Shown here one piece after another: positions 35,115 to 44,086 of a stretch of DNA of 64,000 bases. The stretch is from Pseudomonadota bacterium (GTDB lineage Bacteria; Pseudomonadota; Gammaproteobacteria; Burkholderiales; Burkholderiaceae_C), in contig JAFEDY010000019.1 in the NCBI GenBank assembly GCA_018241405.1, positions 1,709 to 65,708 on the forward strand, given 5' to 3'. Every line of letters starts with the position of its first letter. The stretch's first letter is position 1. The notes beneath the pieces are model-generated. The model was not told where the DNA came from. It did not search any database and saw only the letters and a list, made by a program, of their open reading frames with translations. The translations under genes were made by a program, and so were the position numbers.

Positions 35115-35807
35115 ATGCTTGAAATCCTGCAGACCTATGGGGTGTTCTATCTGATAGGCCAGTACCCCAACGGCGCGCTCGGCGGACTGGCGCTGACGCT
35201 CATATTGGCGGCCCTGGCGCTGGTGCTCGCCCTGCCGGTGGGCCTGCTGCTGGCGCTGTGCCGCATCAGTCCGTTCGCCGTGTTGCGCTGGCCGGCCACC
35301 GCGCTGGTCTATGTGGTGCGCGGAACGCCGCTGCTGATGGTGATCTTCTGGGCCTACTTCCTGCTGCCCTCCGTGACGGGGCACAAGACCGACCAGTTCA
35401 ACACCATGCTGACGGCGCTGGTCATCTTCGATGGCGCCTATCTGGCGGAAATCATCCGCTCGGGCATCCGGAGCCTGCCGCGCGGGCAGATGGAGAGCGC
35501 GCGCTCGCTGGGCTTTTCCTACCTGCACGCGATGGGGCTGGTGGTGCTGCCGCAGGCGCTGCGCAACATGCTGCCGTCCCTGGTGAACCAGTTCGTCTCG
35601 ACCATCAAGGAGACATCGCTGGGCTACATCGTCAGCCTGCCGGAGATCTCGTTCGTGGCCGGGCAGATAGGCATCCGCCTGATGACCAAGTCCGCCGAGG
35701 TGTACCTGTTGCTCGGCCTGACCTATTTCGTGATGTGCTTTGGCCTGTCGCGCGGCGCCTTCTGGCTGGAGCGCCGACTTGCCGCCGGTAACGTAGGGAG
35801 TATGTAG
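35115..35807 (+). CDS. Polar amino-acid ABC transporter permease 2
   Basis: 230-residue second HisMQ-type permease; the EAA loop reads [25 protein letters not shown]. It begins immediately after the stop of permease 1, using TAAGGAG located at 35101-35107. The ATPase gene follows after 4 nt. The two distinct permeases and single ATPase give the standard import architecture of the polar amino-acid (PAAT) family. Confidence 0.92.
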   Translation: MLEILQTYGVFYLIGQYPNGALGGLALTLILAALALVLALPVGLLLALCRISPFAVLRWPATALVYVVRGTPLLMVIFWAYFLLPSVTGHKTDQFNTMLTALVIFDGAYLAEIIRSGIRSLPRGQMESARSLGFSYLHAMGLVVLPQALRNMLPSLVNQFVSTIKETSLGYIVSLPEISFVAGQIGIRLMTKSAEVYLLLGLTYFVMCFGLSRGAFWLERRLAAGNVGSM

Positions 35808-35811
35808 GACC

Positions 35812-36555
35812 ATGATCACCCTGGAAAATGTGAACAAGTGGTACGGCGACTATCACGCCCTTGATGATGTCAGTGAGACCGTGGCCAAGGGCGAGGTGGT
35901 GGTCGTGTGCGGGCCCTCGGGTTCGGGCAAATCGACCATGATCCGCACGCTCAACCGGCTCGAACCGATACAGAAAGGGCGCATCCTGATCGACGGCCAG
36001 GACATCCATGCCCGCGGTGTCAGCGTGGATGCGCTCCGAAGCCGCATCGGCTTTGTGTTCCAGCAGTTCAATCTGTTTCCGCACCTCTCGGTACTGCAGA
36101 ACTGCACGCTGGCTCCGATGCGCCTGCTCAAGCAAGGCAAGGCGCAGGCGCGCGAGCGTGCCATGGCGCTGCTTGACCGCGTGGGCCTGGCGCACAAGGC
36201 CGAGGCCTATCCCGCGCAGCTCTCCGGCGGGCAGCAGCAGCGCGTGGCCATCGCGCGCGCCCTGGCCATGAGCCCGCCGGTGATGTTGTTCGATGAGCCG
36301 ACCTCGGCGCTCGACCCCGAAATGGTGGGCGAGGTGCTGCAGGCCATGAAGGGGCTGGCGCGCGACGGTATGACCATGGTCTGCGTCACGCACGAGATGG
36401 GTTTTGCGCGTGAGGTCGCCGACCGGGTCATCTTCATGGATCAGGGCAAGGTGCTCGAACGCGCCACACCCGAGGACTTTTTCAGCCGGCCCGAGCATCC
36501 GCGCGCGCAGCGCTTCCTGGCGGACATCCGCTCGCCCTGGTCGGTGGCGACATGA
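35812..36555 (+). CDS. Polar amino-acid ABC transporter ATP-binding protein
   Basis: 247-residue ATPase of the GlnQ/HisP type. Walker A is GPSGSGKST (about 34-42), the Q-loop FQQFNLFPH, the signature [15 protein letters not shown], Walker [13 protein letters not shown] and the switch His in [10 protein letters not shown]. All catalytic residues are present. It overlaps the D-cysteine desulfhydrase gene by 4 bp, tying transport to cysteine breakdown. Confidence 0.95.
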   Translation: MITLENVNKWYGDYHALDDVSETVAKGEVVVVCGPSGSGKSTMIRTLNRLEPIQKGRILIDGQDIHARGVSVDALRSRIGFVFQQFNLFPHLSVLQNCTLAPMRLLKQGKAQARERAMALLDRVGLAHKAEAYPAQLSGGQQQRVAIARALAMSPPVMLFDEPTSALDPEMVGEVLQAMKGLARDGMTMVCVTHEMGFAREVADRVIFMDQGKVLERATPEDFFSRPEHPRAQRFLADIRSPWSVAT

Positions 36556-37586
36556 AGGCGCTGACCGCACACATGCCGCGCGTGCGCCTGGGCCATGCGC
36601 CCACGCCGCTGGAGCCCATGAGGCGCCTGGGTGAATGGCTGGGCGGCCCGCGCCTGTATGTCAAGCGCGACGATTGCACCGGGCTGGCCACCGGCGGCAA
36701 CAAGGCACGCAAGCTTGAATTCCTGCTCGGTGACGCCCTGGCACAGGGCGCGACGGTGCTCGTCACGGTGGGGGCGCTGCAATCGAACCATGTGCGCCAG
36801 ACGGCTGCGGCGGCAGCCAGGCTGGGCCTGGCCTGCGTGGCCCTGCTCGAAGACAAGGTCGATATCGCCAGCGCCGCCTACCAGCATGGCGGCAACGTGA
36901 TGCTCGACGCACTGCTGGGTGCGCGCGTGCTCCGCTATCCGCGCGGCACCGACATGGCCGCACAGCTCGCCGCGTTCTGCGACGAGCTGCGCGGCCAGGG
37001 TCAGCGGCCCTACGCAGTGCCCATGGGAGGCTCCAGCGCCATCGGCAATCTGGGCTATGTCGAATGCGCGCGCGAGCTGGCGCAGCAGGCGCGAGACATG
37101 GGCGTTCCCCTGACGCACATCGTCCTTGCCACCGGCAGCGGGGGCACGCACGCGGGCCTGCAGGCCGGCATGCTGGCCCTGGGCCTGCCCGTGCAGGTCA
37201 TGGGCATCAACATCATGGGAGAGGTCGGCGCACAGGCCGCCATGGTGTGGCGCCAGGTGCAGGCAACGCTGGCGCAGCTGGATGTTGTCAGGCCGTTTGA
37301 CGCTGCGGACCTGAGGCTGATGGATGGCTATGTGGGGGACGGCTACGGCCTGTCGACCGCCGCCGGCATGGCGGCGATACGCAGCGTGGCGCGGTTGGAG
37401 GCCGTCTTGCTCGATCCGGTCTACACGGGCAAGGCGATGGGTGGCTTGATCGACCTGGCCAGGCGCGGCCATTGGTCCGCCGAAGACCATGTGGTGTTCC
37501 TGCACACCGGGGGCCAGGCCGGGCTGTTTGCCTATGCCGATCAGATGGCGGCAGTGGCCTCCGAAGGTCTGCAAATGAAGCCATAG
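36552..37586 (+). CDS. dcyD: D-cysteine desulfhydrase (ACC deaminase family)
   Basis: 344-residue PLP enzyme of fold type II. The PLP lysine is in [37 protein letters not shown] and the phosphate-binding [14 protein letters not shown] are family marks. It degrades D-cysteine to pyruvate, ammonia and sulfide. ACC deaminase is the close alternative; the operon with a metC-like lyase and an amino-acid importer favours D-cysteine. The start overlaps the stop of the ATPase gene (ATGA). It is the last gene of the operon and converges on the DUF3079 gene. Confidence 0.87.
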   Translation: MKALTAHMPRVRLGHAPTPLEPMRRLGEWLGGPRLYVKRDDCTGLATGGNKARKLEFLLGDALAQGATVLVTVGALQSNHVRQTAAAAARLGLACVALLEDKVDIASAAYQHGGNVMLDALLGARVLRYPRGTDMAAQLAAFCDELRGQGQRPYAVPMGGSSAIGNLGYVECARELAQQARDMGVPLTHIVLATGSGGTHAGLQAGMLALGLPVQVMGINIMGEVGAQAAMVWRQVQATLAQLDVVRPFDAADLRLMDGYVGDGYGLSTAAGMAAIRSVARLEAVLLDPVYTGKAMGGLIDLARRGHWSAEDHVVFLHTGGQAGLFAYADQMAAVASEGLQMKP

Positions 37587-37596
37587 GACCGCAGGC

Positions 37597-37827
37597 TCAC
37601 CCTGGGGCAGGGGTGGGGCCGGCTGTGTCGTCCGCGTCCCGGGGCGGCGCATCCTCGCCGCCGGGCGGCAGCCATTCGGCCCAGTCGGGGCCAAACAGCT
37701 CCGCGGGGTGCTGGCTGCGCTCCGAGCCGTTGCCGCACTGCATGGAGTCGGCCGCGCAATAGCGGTCGCAGCCCCAGCAGGTGCGCTCGGGGCGGGCGGG
37801 GTTGAGGGGAAACTTCTTGCGGCTCAT
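37597..37827 (-). CDS. DUF3079 domain-containing small protein
   Basis: 76-residue protein with the DUF3079 pattern: FPLNPARPERTCWGCDRYC, then SMQCGNGSERSQHPAELFG and WAEWL. Four cysteines (CWGC, C, C) could bind a metal. The family is widespread in Proteobacteria and uncharacterised. The Pro/Ala/Asp-rich tail of about 20 residues is lineage-specific. It stands alone between two plus-strand genes. Confidence 0.85.
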   Translation of the reverse strand: MSRKKFPLNPARPERTCWGCDRYCAADSMQCGNGSERSQHPAELFGPDWAEWLPPGGEDAPPRDADDTAGPTPAPG

Positions 37828-37878
37828 GGCTGATCCTGCATGCCATAGGCAGTCTGGTGATGTGCTGGAAGCAGGGTT

Positions 37879-37892
37879 TTGATTTTGGTCAA
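37879..37892. promoter_or_regulatory. FNR/Anr-like site upstream of methylglyoxal synthase
   Basis: TTGAT-TTTG-GTCAA matches the FNR/CRP-family consensus TTGAT-N4-ATCAA at nine of ten positions. A weak -10 (TACGAT, 37918-37923) would place its centre near -44, close to a class II activator position. Start codon at 37962. Confidence 0.5.
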
Positions 37893-37961
37893 TGCCCGCG
37901 CCCTGCCTGGCGGCGCTTACGATGCATGCCTCGCACTCCTCAACACATAAGGACGCCGCAC

Positions 37962-38843
37962 ATGCTCATGGGCCTAGCCGCCAACCGCCTGCACCACCAG
38001 ACCGAAGACGCCGCGCTGTTTGTCCTGCTGCGCGCCTGCGAGTCCGGCATGCGCGAGCTCCACCTCGGCCTGCATGCCGTGGGCCGCACTTTTGATGCCA
38101 TTTCTGCCGCCGGCATGCTGCAGGGCTACGCGCCGCTGCTGCGCTACCCCTATGGGCGCGATGGCGGTCTGATGAAGCTGGTGGCCGAGGTGGTGGGCAT
38201 GCCGGGCGAGGGCCGTACGCTTGACGGCGCCATCTACCTCATCGACCCGGTGGACCCTTCGTCCATCTTCCCGGAGGCGCTGGCGCTCAAGCGCCAGTGC
38301 GTGATCCACGGCAAGCCCTTTTTGTCCACCGTGGCCAGTGCGCGCGACTGGGTGGAGATGGAGCGCATGCACGCTGGCCTGCAGCCGGATCGCCATGCCG
38401 ATCGTTTCCATGACTACGGTGCGCAGACCCTGGCGCTGATCGCGCACGACGCCATGAAGACCACCATGCTGGACTTTGCCGCGCGCAACTTCGATCTGCT
38501 GTCGCGCTTTGGCCGGCGCGTGGCCACCGGCACCACCGGCCAGCGCCTGAACGAGCTGGCGTTGAGCCGCGGCTGGCCCGCCGACCGGCCCTGGGTGGAT
38601 CGCTACAACAGCGGCCCGCTGGGCGGCGACGCGCAGATCGCCGACCTGGTGCTGGAGCGCCGCTGCCAGCGCGCCATCTTCTTCGAGGACCCGCATGTGG
38701 CGCGCCAGCACGAGGCCGACATCCAGCTGCTGGAGCGCGCCGTGGCCACCGCCACGCATGACGCCGTGTGCGCCACCTCGCCCCGGGTGGCGCAGCGCTG
38801 GTGTGATGCGGCGCTGCTGCGTGGCCAGCGCGCCGCGCGGTGA
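37962..38843 (+). CDS. mgsA: Methylglyoxal synthase, tandem-domain form
   Basis: 293-residue protein in which the C-terminal half (about 150-293) is a complete methylglyoxal synthase, converting dihydroxyacetone phosphate to methylglyoxal: ALIAHDAMKTTMLDFA, ATGTTGQRLNEL and SGPLGGDAQIADLV. The N-terminal half follows the same fold order in degraded form (LGLHAVGRTFDAI, YPYGRDGGLMKLVAEV, IDPVDPSSIFPEALALKRQC) and has lost the AHD and TGTTG residues, so it is a non-catalytic duplicate. E. coli MgsA has one domain of 152 residues. AAGGA precedes the start. It overlaps pbpC (TGATG). Confidence 0.88.
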   Translation: MLMGLAANRLHHQTEDAALFVLLRACESGMRELHLGLHAVGRTFDAISAAGMLQGYAPLLRYPYGRDGGLMKLVAEVVGMPGEGRTLDGAIYLIDPVDPSSIFPEALALKRQCVIHGKPFLSTVASARDWVEMERMHAGLQPDRHADRFHDYGAQTLALIAHDAMKTTMLDFAARNFDLLSRFGRRVATGTTGQRLNELALSRGWPADRPWVDRYNSGPLGGDAQIADLVLERRCQRAIFFEDPHVARQHEADIQLLERAVATATHDAVCATSPRVAQRWCDAALLRGQRAAR

Positions 38844-41038
38844 TGCGCCGGGCGGCCGTCGCCCTCTGCCTGGCCCTGGCGGCCCTGCGCGCCTGGGCGC
38901 TGCCCGGCTTTGACGCGGTGCGCGCGGACTTCCGCTCGTCCGAGACCCTGGTGCTCTCGCGCGAAGGCGAGGTGATCCAGCGCCTGCGCACCGACGCCCG
39001 GGTGCGCCGCGGCCAGTGGCTGCAGCTTGCCGATGTGTCGCCCGCGCTGCGCCAGGCGCTGGTGCTCAGCGAAGACCGGCATTTCTACGAGCACAGCGGC
39101 GTGGACTGGGCCGCCGTGTCTGCCGCGGCCTGGGCCAACCTGTGGAACCAGCGCACGCGCGGGGCTTCGACCATCACCATGCAGCTGGCGGGCCTGCTCG
39201 ACGAGGACTGGCGCGCAAGCGGCAGCGGGCGCACGGTCACGCAGAAGCTGGGCCAGGCCGTGGCCGCGCAGCGGCTGGAGCGGCAATGGCGCAAGGACCA
39301 GATCCTGGAGGCCTACCTGAACCTCGTGCCGTTTCGTGGCGAGTTGGTGGGCCTGGACGCGCTGTCGCGCACCCTGTTCGGCAAGGCCGCACATGGCCTG
39401 GACGCACGCGAGGCCGCCGTGGCCGCGGCCCTGGTGCGCGCGCCCAACGCCCGGCCGGCCCTGGTGGCGCGGCGCGCCTGCGGCGTGCTGCGCGAGATGC
39501 ATATGCCCGCTGACTGCGATGCGCTCGACCTGTTCACCGCCGCCGCCCTGCAGCGCCGCGCCTATGACGCCAGCGAGGGCATCGCCCCGCACTTTGCGCG
39601 CCAGCTGCTGCGCCAGCGCGCCGCGCGCCTGGAGGGCGGCGCGCCCCAGCGCCTGCGCTCCACGCTCAGCGCGCCGCTGCAGCGCGTGGCGCTGGATACA
39701 CTCACCCGCCACCTGCGCGAGCTGCACGGGCGCAATGTGGAAGACGCGGCCCTGGTGGTGCTGGACAACGCCACGGGCGAGGTGCTGGCCTGGGTGGGCT
39801 CCTCCGGCGACCTGAGCCGTGCCGCCGAGGTGGACGCGGTGCTCGCCCCGCGCCAGCCCGGCTCCACGCTCAAGTCCTTCCTGTACGCGCAGGCGATTGC
39901 CGAGCGGCGCCTGACGGCAGCCTCGCTCATCGACGACTCGCCCGCACAGCTCGCCACGGCGGGGGGCCTGTACATCCCGCAGAACTACGACCGGCGCTTC
40001 AAGGGCTGGGTGTCGGTGCGCCAGGCCCTCGCGGCTTCGCTCAACGTGCCGGCCGTGCGCACCCTGGTCATGGTGTCGCCCGATGCCTTCTTCCACCAGC
40101 TCAAGCGCCTGGGCCTGCCGCTGCTTGAGTCGGGCGGCTACTACGGCTACAGCCTGGCGCTGGGCAGCAGCGAGCTGCCGCTTTTGCAGCTGACCAACGC
40201 CTACCGGGCGCTTGCCAACGGCGGGCGCCTGAGCCCCGTGGCGTATGCGGCCGCTCTGCCCGGCGCGCGCCCCGCGTTCACGCAGGCGCTGGATGCGGGC
40301 GCGGCCTTCATCGTCGGCGACATGCTGTCGGACGCCAACGCGCGCGTGCCCACCTTTGGCGGCGACAGCGTGCTGAACACGCGCTTCTGGAGCGCCGTCA
40401 AGACCGGCACCAGCAAGGACATGCGCGACAACTGGGCCCTGGGCTGGTCGGCGCGCTACACCGTGGGCGTGTGGATGGGCAACGCCAGCGGCAGTCCCAT
40501 GCACGACGTCAGCGGCATCAGCGGCGCCGCGCCCATCTGGGCCGAGGTCATGACCTGGCTGCACCGCGCCAATCCCAGCCGGGCGCCGCAGCCGCCGGCC
40601 GGCGTGGTGCGCGAGCGGGTTGTGTTCGCCGACGCACCCGAGAGCGCGCGTGATGAATGGTTCTTGCGCGGCACGCAGCAGTCGGTTTTTGCTATTAATA
40701 GTGAAGCTTTATACGCTTATCCTGATAGCGCTGGAGGCCAAAAACACTTCAAGAAAACCGCGCCGGCGCAGGACTCGGCAGCGCGCATCGTGGCGCCGGC
40801 GCCCGGCAGCGTGATTGCGCTCGATCCCGACATTCCGCCTGCGCACCAGCGCCTGCAGCTGCAGGCCACGGGGGCCGCGCCGGGGCTGCGCTGGTTTATC
40901 GACGGTACGCAGGCCGGCCAGGGGCAGCGGCTGGCCTGGCTGCCCTGGCCCGGACGCCACCGGCTGGAGCTGCGCGACGCACGCGGCCGGGTGCTGGACC
41001 AGCTGCAGTTCGAGGTGCGCGGCGCGGGCGTGCGCTGA
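38843..41038 (+). CDS. pbpC: Penicillin-binding protein 1C
   Basis: 731-residue bifunctional peptidoglycan synthase. After a signal-anchor (1-20) comes the GT51 glycosyltransferase (about 45-215) with SEDRHFYEHSGVDW and RGASTITMQLAGLL, then a transpeptidase domain with the active-site SxxK in QPGSTLKSFLYAQ and KTGTSKD, and a C-terminal BiPBP_C domain (about 645-731), as expected of PBP1C. PbpC is usually encoded next to an alpha-2-macroglobulin; here that gene lies upstream at 18010-23961. ATG at 38843 or GTG at 38840 may start it. A dispersed repeat sits in frame at about 614-636, between the transpeptidase and C-terminal domains. Confidence 0.95.
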   Translation: MRRAAVALCLALAALRAWALPGFDAVRADFRSSETLVLSREGEVIQRLRTDARVRRGQWLQLADVSPALRQALVLSEDRHFYEHSGVDWAAVSAAAWANLWNQRTRGASTITMQLAGLLDEDWRASGSGRTVTQKLGQAVAAQRLERQWRKDQILEAYLNLVPFRGELVGLDALSRTLFGKAAHGLDAREAAVAAALVRAPNARPALVARRACGVLREMHMPADCDALDLFTAAALQRRAYDASEGIAPHFARQLLRQRAARLEGGAPQRLRSTLSAPLQRVALDTLTRHLRELHGRNVEDAALVVLDNATGEVLAWVGSSGDLSRAAEVDAVLAPRQPGSTLKSFLYAQAIAERRLTAASLIDDSPAQLATAGGLYIPQNYDRRFKGWVSVRQALAASLNVPAVRTLVMVSPDAFFHQLKRLGLPLLESGGYYGYSLALGSSELPLLQLTNAYRALANGGRLSPVAYAAALPGARPAFTQALDAGAAFIVGDMLSDANARVPTFGGDSVLNTRFWSAVKTGTSKDMRDNWALGWSARYTVGVWMGNASGSPMHDVSGISGAAPIWAEVMTWLHRANPSRAPQPPAGVVRERVVFADAPESARDEWFLRGTQQSVFAINSEALYAYPDSAGGQKHFKKTAPAQDSAARIVAPAPGSVIALDPDIPPAHQRLQLQATGAAPGLRWFIDGTQAGQGQRLAWLPWPGRHRLELRDARGRVLDQLQFEVRGAGVR
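40685..40750 (+). repeat. Dispersed Comamonadaceae-type repeat, copy 4 (inside pbpC)
   Basis: A conspicuously A/T-rich island (TTTTTGCTATTAATAGTGAA) leads into CTGATAGCGCTGGAGGCC and AAAAAC, matching the distal half of the repeat seen between genes. It is translated in frame as an interdomain linker. The base composition differs sharply from the surrounding gene. Confidence 0.7.
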
Positions 41039-41053
41039 GCACCGCCGCCCGCG

Positions 41054-41674
41054 CTATTGCACGCCCGCGCTCTCGCGTGCTGCCACGCGGTCGCGCCAGG
41101 CCTGCAGCGCGGAAAAGCCCTCCGCACCCGCGTTGAATTTCACCAGCCGGGCAAACTCCAGCGCGCAGAAGGCCGTGATGTCGGCGATGGTGAAACGTTC
41201 GCCCGCCACCCAGGGTTGCTGCGCCAGCGCCTCGTCGAGCCAGCGCGCCGCCTCGCGCACCTTTTCGCCCTGGGCGCGCCCATAGTCGGGAAACTGCGGC
41301 TGCTCCAGCGCCGCCAGGCCCGGGTGGGTGTGGCGCACGCAGTTGGCGATGGGCAGCAGCCAGTACCACTCGACGCGCCGGTCGTGCATCTCGATGAAGG
41401 CGCGCTCCTCGCTGTCATGGCCCATCAGGTTGGGCGCGGGGTGCAGGCCCTCCAGATAGGAGCAGATGGCGCGGGTCTCGCTCAGGCAGCGGCCGTCGTC
41501 GAGCTCCAGTGCGGGCACACGCGCCACCGGCACCTTGCCGCGGTAGGCGGGAGCGCGGTGCTCACCCGCGTTCAGGTCCACGTTCTGCATCTCGATGCCG
41601 CCTATGCCCTTTTCGTGCAGGAACATCAGTACCCGCCTGGGGTTGGGTGCGCGGTGCGCGGTATAGAGTTTCAT
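41054..41674 (-). CDS. Glutathione S-transferase family protein 1
   Basis: 206-residue cytosolic GST. The thioredoxin-like N-terminal domain (1-80) has MKLYTAHRAPNPRRVLMFLHEKG, the cis-proline segment VARVPALELDDG and the glutathione-contact LSETRAICSYLE; the all-helical C-terminal domain follows, with FTIADITAFCALEFA, the N-capping box region. Substrate unknown. It is separated by only 3 nt from a second GST gene on the same strand. Confidence 0.9.
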   Translation of the reverse strand: MKLYTAHRAPNPRRVLMFLHEKGIGGIEMQNVDLNAGEHRAPAYRGKVPVARVPALELDDGRCLSETRAICSYLEGLHPAPNLMGHDSEERAFIEMHDRRVEWYWLLPIANCVRHTHPGLAALEQPQFPDYGRAQGEKVREAARWLDEALAQQPWVAGERFTIADITAFCALEFARLVKFNAGAEGFSALQAWRDRVAARESAGVQ

Positions 41675-41677
41675 GCT

Positions 41678-42397
41678 TCAAGTCTCCTGCGGGGGTTGTG
41701 GCCGGCCCGTCACCACCATGGTGCGGGCGCGTTCTGCAAATGCCTGGGCCTGGGCATCGTCGCTGCCGCCTTGGGCCAGGCGCAGCGGCGCCGGCGGGCG
41801 CTCCAGCCCGCGCTGCACCGCCGGGCGCTCGCGTATGGCGTCGCGCCAGCGCCTGAGGTGGGGCAGGCCGTCGATGGAGATGCCCGACCAGCGGTGGGTG
41901 CGCACCCAGGCCCAGTTGGCGATGTCGGCAATCGAATAGTCGCCGGCCAGCCATTCGTGCTGCGCCAGGTGGCCGTCGAGCACCTCGAACAGGCGCCGGC
42001 CTTCGGCCTGGAAGCGATCTATGGCCGGCTGGAGCTTCTCGGGCAGGTAGCGGTAGAACACATTCGCCTGGCCCATCATCGGGCCCACGCCGCCCATCTG
42101 GAACATCAGCCACTGCAGCACGCGCGAGCGCCCCTTGGCGTCCTGCGGCATCAGCCGGCCGGTCTTCTCGGCCAGGTAGACGAGGATGGCGCCGGACTCG
42201 AACACCGCGAAGTCGCCCGCCGCATGGTCCACGATGGCCGGGATGCGTCCATTGGGGTTGATGGCGAGGAACCCGGGGCGCTGTTGCTCGCCTGCGGCCA
42301 GGTCGAGCACGCGCAGCTCGTAGGGCAGGGCGAGTTCCTCGAGTGCGATAGAGACCTTGTGGCCATTGGGCGTGGCGGCGGTGTAGAGCGTGATCAT
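41678..42397 (-). CDS. Glutathione S-transferase family protein 2 (YghU/YfcG-like)
   Basis: 239-residue GST of the nu/YfcG-YghU type: [20 protein letters not shown] with the Thr/Asn that replaces the usual Tyr or Ser, [25 protein letters not shown], and the C-terminal [12 protein letters not shown]. Such enzymes often have disulfide-bond oxidoreductase activity toward glutathione derivatives. The start was set at MITLYT; three more codons are possible from 42406. It is the first gene of a two-GST operon divergent from the 2-hydroxy-acid dehydrogenase. Confidence 0.88.
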   Translation of the reverse strand: MITLYTAATPNGHKVSIALEELALPYELRVLDLAAGEQQRPGFLAINPNGRIPAIVDHAAGDFAVFESGAILVYLAEKTGRLMPQDAKGRSRVLQWLMFQMGGVGPMMGQANVFYRYLPEKLQPAIDRFQAEGRRLFEVLDGHLAQHEWLAGDYSIADIANWAWVRTHRWSGISIDGLPHLRRWRDAIRERPAVQRGLERPPAPLRLAQGGSDDAQAQAFAERARTMVVTGRPQPPQET

Positions 42398-42514
42398 GGC
42401 CCGCATGGTAGGCGCGGATTGCAAAAGTTTCACGCCCCGCGCAAAACGCCTCAACCCACACCAGGCCGTCCGGGCTACCATGCGCGCCTGTCTGAGCAAC
42501 ACCCGGGACACCTC

Positions 42515-43678
42515 ATGGCCGACCTTTCCAAGATGACCTGCATCGAAGACCTGCGTGTGGTTGCCGAATGCCGCGTGCCGCGCATGTTCTATGACTACGC
42601 CGACTCGGGCTCGTGGACCGAGGGCACCTACCGCGCCAACGAAAGCGACTTTGCGCCCATCAAGTTCCGCCAGCGCGTGGCCGTGAACATGGAGGGCCGC
42701 AGCACCGCCGCCACCATGGTGGGCCAGCAGGCCAGCATGCCGGTGTGCATCGCGCCCGTGGGCCTGACCGGTATGCAGCATGCCGACGGCGAGATCCACG
42801 CCGCGCGCGCGGCCGAGAAGTTCGGCATCCCGTTCACGCTCTCGACCATGAGCATCTGCTCCATCGAGGACATTGCCGAGCACACCAGCGCTCCGTTCTG
42901 GTTCCAGCTCTACATGATGCGCGACCGGGACGCCATGGCGCGCATGATCCAACGCGCCAAGGACGCCAGGTGCAGCGCCCTGGTGCTGACCCTGGACCTG
43001 CAGGTGATCGGCCAGCGCCACAAGGACATCAAGAACGGCCTGACCGCGCCGCCCCGGCCGACCATCAAGAACATCCTCAACCTCATGACCAAGCCGCGCT
43101 GGTGCCTTGGCATGGCGGGCACGCAGCGACGCACCTTCCGCAACCTGGTGGGCCATGTGAAGGGCGTGTCCGACATGAACTCGCTGGCCGCCTGGACCAA
43201 CGAGCAGTTTGACCCGCGACTGTCCTGGGAGGATGTGCGCTGGGTGAAGGAGCAATGGGGCGGTAAGCTGATCCTGAAAGGCATCATGGAGGTCGAGGAC
43301 GCATTGCTTGCCGCGCACAACGGCGCCGACGCCATCGTGGTCAGCAACCACGGCGGGCGCCAGCTCGATGGCGCGCCATCCGCCATCCATGCGCTGCCGG
43401 CCATCGTGGACGCGGTGGGCGGCAAGCTGGAGGTGTGGATGGACGGCGGCATCCGTAGCGGCCAGGACGTGCTGCGCGCCTGGGCCCTTGGAGCCCGCGG
43501 CACCATGATTGGCCGCGCCATGGTCTACGGCCTGGGCGCGTTTGGCGAGGCCGGCGTCACCAAGGCCTTGCAAATCATCCACAAGGAGCTCGACGTGAGC
43601 ATGGCCTTCTGCGGCCACACGAACCTGCAAAACGTGGACCGCTCCATCCTCGTGCCCGGCACCTATCCCGTGGCCTGA
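42515..43678 (+). CDS. FMN-dependent alpha-hydroxy-acid dehydrogenase (LldD-like)
   Basis: 387-residue FMN enzyme of the L-lactate dehydrogenase/glycolate oxidase family. Seen are the N-terminal [48 protein letters not shown], the catalytic base His in [12 protein letters not shown] and the FMN-phosphate segment [26 protein letters not shown]. It resembles E. coli LldD throughout, so it likely oxidises L-lactate or a close 2-hydroxy acid at the membrane; the exact substrate is open. A divergent 117-nt interval separates it from the GST pair. Confidence 0.9.
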   Translation: MADLSKMTCIEDLRVVAECRVPRMFYDYADSGSWTEGTYRANESDFAPIKFRQRVAVNMEGRSTAATMVGQQASMPVCIAPVGLTGMQHADGEIHAARAAEKFGIPFTLSTMSICSIEDIAEHTSAPFWFQLYMMRDRDAMARMIQRAKDARCSALVLTLDLQVIGQRHKDIKNGLTAPPRPTIKNILNLMTKPRWCLGMAGTQRRTFRNLVGHVKGVSDMNSLAAWTNEQFDPRLSWEDVRWVKEQWGGKLILKGIMEVEDALLAAHNGADAIVVSNHGGRQLDGAPSAIHALPAIVDAVGGKLEVWMDGGIRSGQDVLRAWALGARGTMIGRAMVYGLGAFGEAGVTKALQIIHKELDVSMAFCGHTNLQNVDRSILVPGTYPVA

Positions 43679-43710
43679 AGGTGCCGGGGCCCGGCTCCAT
43701 GCGCAGGCCG

Positions 43711-44082
43711 TCAGCGCGGCGCTGGAGCGCCCAGCGTCGCCAGGTAGGCCACCAGGTCCTCGCGGTCGCGGGCGTCGGGCACCTGGTAACCCATGGCCTG
43801 GCCGGGAATCAGGGCCTCGGGATTGGCCAGCCAGGCCAGCAGGTTGGCGCGTGTCCACACGATGCGGCTGGAGGCCAGCGCCGGTGAATAGTTGAAACCG
43901 GGCACGCTGCCGGCGCGACGCTCCAGCACGCCGGCATGCATGGGGCCGGTGCGGTTCGCGTCAACGCTGTGGCAGGCGCTGCAGCGGCTTTCATAGAGCG
44001 TGCGGCCGCGCTCGACCGACTGGGCCACTGCCGGCACGCAAGCCAGCAGCAGCCACGCGCCCAGAACGGGTGCCAGTGCCAT
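43711..44082 (-). CDS. Exported class I cytochrome c
   Basis: 123-residue protein with a signal peptide ([21 protein letters not shown]) and a single heme site, CSACH, near residue 35 of the precursor; the distal Met ligand is in [10 protein letters not shown]. This makes it a small periplasmic monohaem cytochrome c. The signal contains one cysteine, but not in a clear lipobox. It starts 4 nt after the ferritin-like gene on the same strand and is likely its electron partner or simply cotranscribed with it. Confidence 0.9.
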   Translation of the reverse strand: MALAPVLGAWLLLACVPAVAQSVERGRTLYESRCSACHSVDANRTGPMHAGVLERRAGSVPGFNYSPALASSRIVWTRANLLAWLANPEALIPGQAMGYQVPDARDREDLVAYLATLGAPAPR

Positions 44083-44086
44083 GGCT

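Noticed and set aside
41057-42514. Long upstream extension of the 2-hydroxy-acid dehydrogenase frame
   Set aside because: The extension lies opposite two GST genes; the family N-terminus begins at 42515.
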